Of a stretch of 64,000 nt of DNA, positions 59,323 to 64,000 are shown one piece after another. The notes under the pieces were generated by a model. That model was not told the origin of the DNA and searched no databases. It saw only the letters and a list, made by a program, of their open reading frames with translations. A program made the translations under genes and the position numbers. Origin of the DNA: Lacrimispora xylanisolvens (GTDB lineage: Bacteria; Bacillota; Clostridia; Lachnospirales; Lachnospiraceae); NCBI RefSeq assembly GCF_002934545.1, contig NZ_PTJA01000002.1, positions 186,001-250,000 on the forward strand, read 5' to 3'. Within the stretch, counting starts at the first letter, position 1, and each line of letters starts with the position of its first letter.

Positions 59323-60609
59323 TTAAGCTTTGAAAAATTCTTCTGCCAGTCTTACCAGTGCTTCCTGATCCTTCACACCCATAAGCTCTCTGGCTGAATG
59401 CATGGCCAGCATGGGAACACCTACATCCACTGTGCGCATAGTCAGCAAAGCAGAAGAAATGCTTCCCAGAGTAGATCCGCCTTTTACGTCGGAACGGTTT
59501 GAAAACTTCTTATAAGGGATATCAAAGGCGCGGCAGATACCCTCGATCACGCCTGTGCTGGTGGCATCGGTTGCATAGGCCTGACTTGCTGCAAGTTTGA
59601 TGGCGACTCCGTCTCCCATCATGATCTGATTTTTGATATCACATTTCTCTCCGTGGTTTGGATGAATGGCATGAGCCACATCCATGGAAAGAAGAAATCC
59701 GCTTAACAAAGCATTTAAAAAGTCGGTTCTGGTATAACCAAGGGAGGCGTAGATCTTTTCCAGAATATGTTCAGTCAGTGCAGAAGCGGCCCCCTGTTTT
59801 GTGTGGCTTCCGATCTCTTCGTTATCATACAGGGCGATGGCATGGATTCCACTCTCATGTGTATCAGAAAGAATGCCGCTTAAGCATGCAGAAACGGAAG
59901 TAATATTATCAAGTCTGGGAGCGGAATAAAATTCATTCTGCAAACCAAGAGTGGTTCCGGACTCATAATTGTAGATGCAGATTTCATAATCCAGAATGTC
60001 TTCTTTCTTTACCCCGGCTTCTTTTGCAAGCGCATCAATAAAAAAGCTTTCTTTGTTTAATTCATCAGTAATCCGGGCAATTAAAGGAAGCATGTCCACT
60101 TGTGCATTTAAGGCAAATCCTTCATTGGCATTGCGGTTCATATGAATGGCCAGATTGGGAATGGTAAGTACCGGGCGGGAGAAATTCACAAAGATAGTCC
60201 TTGGATTCATAAGCGTGTCACCTGTCACGCTGACCTTTCCTGCCATGGATAAGGGACGGTCAAACCAGGTACCTAAGAGAGGACCGCCATAGACCTCAAC
60301 GTTGAGCTTTCCGTATTCCAGAGCAGTTACTTCCGGAGATGGCTTTACCTTCAGACATGGCCAGTCCGTATGAGAAGCTGCCAGTTTCAGCTGGGGGACA
60401 GCTGTCAGCTCATCGCCGACGGTAAATGCGATTAAGGTGGAGTCAAATGCGTTTATGTAGTAGGAGCCCCCCTGCTTTAATTCCCAGGATTCTGCCAAAG
60501 GCAGCTCCTTAAATTCTCCTGCAGTAAGCCGTTTCGCAGCAGCCTGAATGCAGTGGTATGGAGAGACCGATGCAGCAATCAGTTCTTCCAGCTGTTTCAT
60601 ATGATTCAT
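59323..60609 (-). CDS. apeB: M18-family aminopeptidase
   Basis: AGAGGAT favours the start at 60609 (428 residues) over an in-frame ATG at 60636. M18 metal-site segments are present: the histidine of LAASHTDWPCL, the glutamate pair in LYDNEEIGSHTKQGA, AHAIHPNHGEK and the late histidine in VPMLAMHSARELMG. It removes N-terminal, often acidic, residues from peptides as a large dodecamer in the cytoplasm. It is a single gene, divergent from the DUF5721-like gene. Confidence 0.95.
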   Translation of the reverse strand: MNHMKQLEELIAASVSPYHCIQAAAKRLTAGEFKELPLAESWELKQGGSYYINAFDSTLIAFTVGDELTAVPQLKLAASHTDWPCLKVKPSPEVTALEYGKLNVEVYGGPLLGTWFDRPLSMAGKVSVTGDTLMNPRTIFVNFSRPVLTIPNLAIHMNRNANEGFALNAQVDMLPLIARITDELNKESFFIDALAKEAGVKKEDILDYEICIYNYESGTTLGLQNEFYSAPRLDNITSVSACLSGILSDTHESGIHAIALYDNEEIGSHTKQGAASALTEHILEKIYASLGYTRTDFLNALLSGFLLSMDVAHAIHPNHGEKCDIKNQIMMGDGVAIKLAASQAYATDATSTGVIEGICRAFDIPYKKFSNRSDVKGGSTLGSISSALLTMRTVDVGVPMLAMHSARELMGVKDQEALVRLAEEFFKA

Positions 60610-60721
60610 ATCATTATCCTCTTTTCTGATTTTCAATTGGTTTTCTGACTGAAACCGTTGAATCTATTATAGCATAGAAGAGAGTGGTTTGGAATACCGA
60701 CAGGGAGAGTGAAATCCTGCG

Positions 60722-60751
60722 TTGACATTGGAAGAGTTTCCGTTGTATAGT
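60722..60751 (+). promoter_or_regulatory. Promoter of the DUF5721-like gene
   Basis: Perfect TTGACA (60722-60727), an 18-base spacer and TATAGT (60746-60751), 35 bases before the start codon. Confidence 0.65.
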
Positions 60752-60785
60752 TAACGGAGAAAATACGGATGGGGAGAATGAAACC

Positions 60786-61283
60786 ATGATTGCGTTGAAT
60801 ATAGAAGAGATGAAACCTTTTACGACAAAGTTGTTTGTAGGAGAAGTTTTTGACCGTTTTCTTGTAAAAGAGGCTTCAGTCACTACCTTTAATACATTTA
60901 CCATTGACGGAGCCATACGGTCTGGCTATTATACTGCAGAGGAAAAGGAGGCCCTGGACTTGGGAGAGCTGTCCACCTGGGCCATGATGAAGCCCTTTTG
61001 TTTTTCGCTGATCAAGGGCAAACGGCTGCCTGGGAGTTTTAAGATTGTAATGCAGATGCCCAAAGAGGATACGGAGCGTTTTCTTTCCCAGCGAAAGATT
61101 CCTTTCACTTCAAATGAGGTTAAAGGACTGTATATCAATATCAGATACGAGGAAGAACGCCTGACCTGTGTGACAGGTACCTCAGTGTCTGTTTTTACTC
61201 TGGATAAGACCTTAGATCAGGAATGGGACCAGGCATTTAAGGAGTTTTTAAAGCAAAACCAGATTGTTTATCTGGAAGAATGA
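60786..61283 (+). CDS. DUF5721-family protein
   Basis: A 165-residue soluble protein. MIALNIEEMKPFTTKLFVGE, VTTFNTFTIDGAIRSGYYT, LSTWAMMKPFCFSLIKGKRL and WDQAFKEFLKQNQIVYLE match what I recall of DUF5721, found in Lachnospiraceae and of unknown function. It has its own promoter and is followed by a hairpin that is also a CIRCE-like site. GGGGAGA precedes the ATG. Confidence 0.75.
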   Translation: MIALNIEEMKPFTTKLFVGEVFDRFLVKEASVTTFNTFTIDGAIRSGYYTAEEKEALDLGELSTWAMMKPFCFSLIKGKRLPGSFKIVMQMPKEDTERFLSQRKIPFTSNEVKGLYINIRYEEERLTCVTGTSVSVFTLDKTLDQEWDQAFKEFLKQNQIVYLEE

Positions 61284-61288
61284 CATTA

Positions 61289-61315
61289 TCAGCACTCAAA
61301 CGGTTTGAGTGCTGA
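61289..61315 (+). promoter_or_regulatory. CIRCE-like inverted repeat (HrcA operator) and possible terminator
   Basis: TCAGCACTC (61289-61297), nine bases, GAGTGCTGA (61307-61315) match the CIRCE consensus TTAGCACTC-N9-GAGTGCTAA except for one base per arm. It ends seven bases before the htpG -35 box. The spacer AAACGGTTT extends the dyad to an 11-bp stem with ATTTTCT after it, so it can equally act as terminator of the upstream gene. Confidence 0.55.
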
Positions 61316-61322
61316 TTTTCTA

Positions 61323-61351
61323 TTGACAATTCCATTTCTGCGTATTAAAAT
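61323..61351 (+). promoter_or_regulatory. SigA-type promoter of htpG
   Basis: Perfect TTGACA (61323-61328), a 17-base spacer and TAAAAT (61346-61351), about 80 bases before htpG. Confidence 0.7.
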
Positions 61352-61378
61352 ACTCTTTGCAGGTATAAATTGTAAAAA

Positions 61379-61397
61379 TTCCATGATGGTCATGGAA
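61379..61397 (+). promoter_or_regulatory. Inverted repeat in the htpG leader
   Basis: TTCCATGA (61379-61386), three bases, TCATGGAA (61390-61397) form a perfect 8-bp dyad about 30 bases after the -10 box. It is not a CIRCE; it may be an operator or RNA hairpin. Confidence 0.4.
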
Positions 61398-61432
61398 CAA
61401 AAATAGAATAAGAGAGTAAGGAGTGTTCTGAT

Positions 61433-63436
61433 ATGGCAAAAACAGGAAGTTTGACAATCAACAGCGAAAATATTTTCCCGATTATTAAAAAATGGTTGTA
61501 CTCAGACCATGATATTTTCTACCGTGAATTGGTATCCAATGGAAGCGATGCCATCACAAAGCTGAAAAAGCTTGATGTTATGGGAGAGTGGCAGAAGCCG
61601 GATGATCTGGAGTTTAAGATTGAAGTAATCACAGATTCCAATGAAAAGACGATTACCTTTAAAGATAACGGTATTGGTATGACCATGGAAGAAGTTGATG
61701 AGTATATCAATCAGATCGCATTTTCCGGAGCAAAGGATTTCCTTGAAAAATATAAGGACAAGACCAACGAAGATCAGATCATCGGACATTTCGGACTTGG
61801 TTTTTACTCCGCTTTTATGGTTGCAGATAAAGTAACCATCGATACAAAGTCCTACAAAGAAGGTGCAGCACCTGTTCACTGGGAGTCTGACGGCGGTACA
61901 GAGTATGAGATGGAAGAAGGGGATAAAGAAGAAGCTGGTACTACCATTAAGCTTTATCTCAATGAAGACTGTCTGGAGTTCTGTAACGAATACAGAGCAA
62001 GAGAGGTTTTAGAAAAATATTGTTCCTTTATGCCAGTTGCCATCTACTTATCCAATGTAACAGCTGAGCCTCAGTATGAGACGATCGAAAAGGAAGAACT
62101 GACTGAGAAGGATACTGTGGTTGAGACCATTGTGGAGGAAGCCAAAACAGAAGAAATAGAAAAAGAAAACGGCGAAAAAGAAATAGTGGAAGTTTCTCCG
62201 GCCAAAGAAAAATATAAGATTAATAAGCGCCCGGTGGCTGTCAATGATACCAACCCTCTGTGGAATAAGCATCCAAATGACTGCTCTGAAGAGGATTACA
62301 AGGGCTTTTACCGCAAGGTATTCCATGATTATAAAGAGCCATTATTCTGGATCCATTTAAACATGGATTATCCGTTTAACTTAAAGGGAATTCTCTATTT
62401 CCCAAAACTGAACTTAAACTATGACAGCCTGGAAGGAACCATTAAGCTGTACAACAACCAGGTGTTTATCGCAGATAATATTAAAGAAGTAATACCGGAA
62501 TTCTTAATGCTCTTAAAGGGTGTTATCGACTGTCCGGATCTTCCTCTGAATGTATCCAGAAGTGCGCTGCAAAATGACGGCTTTGTTAAGAAGATCTCAG
62601 ATTATATTACAAAGAAGGTTGCAGATAAGCTGACTGGAATGTTTAAGACAGATCGTGAGAATTATGATAAATACTGGGCAGATATCAATCCATTTATCAA
62701 ATTCGGCTGCTTAAAAGATGAGAAATTTGCAGAAAAGATCAATGATTCCATTCTCTTTAAGAATCTGGAGGGCAAGTATTTAACACTGGCAGAATGTCTG
62801 GAAGAGAATAAGGAAAAACATGAGAACAAAGTATTCTATATTACCAATGAAAAAGAACAGAGCCAGTATATCAACCTCTTTAAAGAAGCAGGACTTGATG
62901 CGGTTTATTTAACAGAGAATATTGACAACCCGTTTGTGGGATACTTAGAGCAGAAGAATGAGAATGTGAAGTTCTTATGTATTAACTCTGATTTATCCGA
63001 TACGTTTAAAGAAGAAGTAACAGAAGAGGACAAAGAGGCCATGAAGGCTGATGTGGAAGCTTTGACTGAACTGTTCCGTAAAGCTTTAAATAAAGAGAAT
63101 TTAGAGGTTAAGGTTGAGAAATTAAAGAATGATAACGTTTCTTCCATGATTACTGTTTCCGAAGAATCAAGACGGATGCAGGAAATGATGAAGATGTACA
63201 CCATGCCTGGTATGGATGCTTCTATGTTTGGAGCAGGCGGCGAAACTCTGGTTCTTAACTATAACAACAAACTGGTTCAGTATGTATTAGGACATAAAGA
63301 TGGTGCTCATACCAACGCAATCTGTGAGCAGCTTTACGATCTGGCAGCGTTAAGCCACGGATCTCTCACACCGGAGCGTATGACAGGCTTTATTGCAAGA
63401 AGCAATGAGCTGATGTTAGTAATGGCAGAAGAATAA
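61433..63436 (+). CDS. htpG: Hsp90-family chaperone HtpG
   Basis: A 667-residue Hsp90 homologue. The GHKL ATPase start is clear: VSNGSDAITKLKKL (contains the catalytic glutamate-equivalent region ELVSNGSDA), FKDNGIGMTMEEVDEYI and IGHFGLGFYSAFMVADKV. It is about 40 residues longer than Escherichia coli HtpG because residues about 215-260 form a Glu/Lys-rich linker (VETIVEEAKTEEIEKENGEK). The middle and C-terminal domains look normal, ending NELMLVMAEE. It is probably heat-shock regulated; see the CIRCE-like site upstream. Confidence 0.97.
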   Translation: MAKTGSLTINSENIFPIIKKWLYSDHDIFYRELVSNGSDAITKLKKLDVMGEWQKPDDLEFKIEVITDSNEKTITFKDNGIGMTMEEVDEYINQIAFSGAKDFLEKYKDKTNEDQIIGHFGLGFYSAFMVADKVTIDTKSYKEGAAPVHWESDGGTEYEMEEGDKEEAGTTIKLYLNEDCLEFCNEYRAREVLEKYCSFMPVAIYLSNVTAEPQYETIEKEELTEKDTVVETIVEEAKTEEIEKENGEKEIVEVSPAKEKYKINKRPVAVNDTNPLWNKHPNDCSEEDYKGFYRKVFHDYKEPLFWIHLNMDYPFNLKGILYFPKLNLNYDSLEGTIKLYNNQVFIADNIKEVIPEFLMLLKGVIDCPDLPLNVSRSALQNDGFVKKISDYITKKVADKLTGMFKTDRENYDKYWADINPFIKFGCLKDEKFAEKINDSILFKNLEGKYLTLAECLEENKEKHENKVFYITNEKEQSQYINLFKEAGLDAVYLTENIDNPFVGYLEQKNENVKFLCINSDLSDTFKEEVTEEDKEAMKADVEALTELFRKALNKENLEVKVEKLKNDNVSSMITVSEESRRMQEMMKMYTMPGMDASMFGAGGETLVLNYNNKLVQYVLGHKDGAHTNAICEQLYDLAALSHGSLTPERMTGFIARSNELMLVMAEE

Positions 63437-63462
63437 GGATTTTTTAATACAGCAGATAAAAG

Positions 63463-63523
63463 GGATGTCAAAAACAGAAGGCCTTTCTAAGGGAGGTGGC
63501 TGTTTTTGACATCCATTTTTTTC
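63463..63523 (+). terminator. Terminator after htpG
   Basis: GGATGTCAAAAACAG (63463-63477) pairs perfectly with CTGTTTTTGACATCC (63500-63514), followed by a run of T. The 15-bp stem is among the strongest in the window. Confidence 0.9.
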
Positions 63524-63535
63524 ATATATATTCTA

Positions 63536-63564
63536 TTGACAGACCAACTTTGTTTCTCTATAAT
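63536..63564 (+). promoter_or_regulatory. Consensus SigA promoter of the degV gene
   Basis: Perfect TTGACA (63536-63541), a 17-base spacer and perfect TATAAT (63559-63564): the only fully consensus promoter found, so this gene may be strongly expressed. Confidence 0.8.
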
Positions 63565-63618
63565 ATATAGTAATGAATACTACATGATAAGTTTCGTGCC
63601 AGGAGGAAGAATATAGAT

Positions 63619-64000
63619 ATGAGCTATAAAATCATTGGGGACAGTTGTACGGACCTGACGCCGGATCTGAAGAAAGATCCCCACTTTCAGATCATTCCGT
63701 TAATTTTACAGGTCGGTAATACACAGATCATTGATGACGAGACGTTTGATCAGAAGAGTTTTCTTGAGCTGGTAAAAAACAGCAGTGAATCTCCTAAGAC
63801 AGCATGTCCGTCTCCTGAATTATATAAAGAGGCATTCGAGTGTGAAGAGGACCAGGTCTTTGTTATCACTCTTTCCGAGCATTTAAGCGGAAGCTATAAC
63901 AGTGCAGTACTGGGTAAGAAGCTGTATGAAGAGGAACATGGAAAAGACAGCAAGAAGATTGCCGTATTTGGATCCGATTCTGCTTCCTGCGGACAGCTTA
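63619..64000 (+). CDS. DegV-family fatty-acid-binding protein (5' part)
   Basis: AGGAGGAAG precedes the ATG at 63619; the frame runs off the right edge after 127 residues. The start SYKIIGDSCTDLTPDLKKD, IIPLILQVGNTQIIDDETFD, TACPSPELYKEAFE and FVITLSEHLSGSYNSAVLGK are typical of DegV (EDD fold). DegV (FakB-like) proteins bind a fatty acid and present it to the kinase FakA. The rest of the gene lies outside the window. Confidence 0.93.
   Translation, partial: MSYKIIGDSCTDLTPDLKKDPHFQIIPLILQVGNTQIIDDETFDQKSFLELVKNSSESPKTACPSPELYKEAFECEEDQVFVITLSEHLSGSYNSAVLGKKLYEEEHGKDSKKIAVFGSDSASCGQL

Noticed and set aside
1-64000. CRISPR arrays, tRNA/rRNA genes, riboswitches, prophage or transposase genes
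   Set aside because: No regularly spaced short repeats, cloverleaf genes, known riboswitch cores, integrase, capsid or transposase motifs were seen; absence was judged by reading only.

Overview
The window looks like a chromosomal segment of an anaerobic, endospore-forming Bacillota bacterium, most likely a Lachnospiraceae member (Clostridium cluster XIVa / Lacrimispora-like). The grounds are a complete spoIIIAA-AH operon, spoIVB and spo0A; typically clostridial small families (CD3324-, DUF3877-, DUF5721- and DUF1062-like); an EtfAB/acyl-CoA dehydrogenase system; moderate GC; and AGGAGG-type ribosome binding sites before nearly every gene. The taxonomic call is inference from gene content and order. 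No rRNA, tRNA, CRISPR array, prophage or insertion sequence was seen.

Layout. 1-4.5 kb: the end of comEA, an OmpR-type response regulator without a kinase, an acyltransferase-fold membrane protein paired with an HSL-type esterase, and rlmH. 4.6-6.4 kb: a small lipoprotein, a 400-bp nearly empty stretch and a LysR regulator. 6.6-15.7 kb (minus strand): an eight-gene operon with two acyl-CoA dehydrogenases, a family III CoA-transferase resembling FldA/HadA, EtfBA, an AMP-forming acyl-CoA ligase, an unusual desulforedoxin/superoxide-reductase-like protein and a GntP/IT-type permease. It looks like a module for uptake, CoA activation and flavin-based reduction (or oxidation) of an organic acid. 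15.8-22.7 kb: accessory genes, including a pentapeptide-repeat protein, a tandem intergenic repeat, two overlapping M14 deacylase-like genes of which the second has lost its metal site, an NlpC/P60 protein, an unrecognised coiled-coil protein and a thioesterase. 22.9-26.2 kb: a YkvI-type transporter coupled to a chemoreceptor.

26.3-47.6 kb is the conserved Bacillota block spoIIIAA-AH, asp23, nusB, xseAB, ispA, dxs, tlyA, nadK, argR, recN, spoIVB, spo0A. It carries two insertions: a diguanylate cyclase between asp23 and nusB, and an oligopeptide (OPT) transporter plus PqqD-like pair between spoIVB and spo0A. 47.7-53.6 kb: glycogen synthase, an HD hydrolase, membrane proteins, maf, a HAD phosphatase and a parvulin lipoprotein. 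53.6-59.3 kb: an aryl-beta-glucoside PTS operon with its own LicT antiterminator and a clear RAT/terminator leader. 59.3-64 kb: M18 aminopeptidase, a DUF5721-like protein, htpG preceded by a CIRCE-like inverted repeat, and the start of a degV gene.

The items most worth a second look are the acyl-CoA operon with its SOR-like protein, the active/inactive M14 pair, the OPT-PqqD insertion, a possible Shine-Dalgarno-masking switch in the spoIVB leader, and the CIRCE-like site at htpG. All family assignments come from reading motifs; no database search was run.
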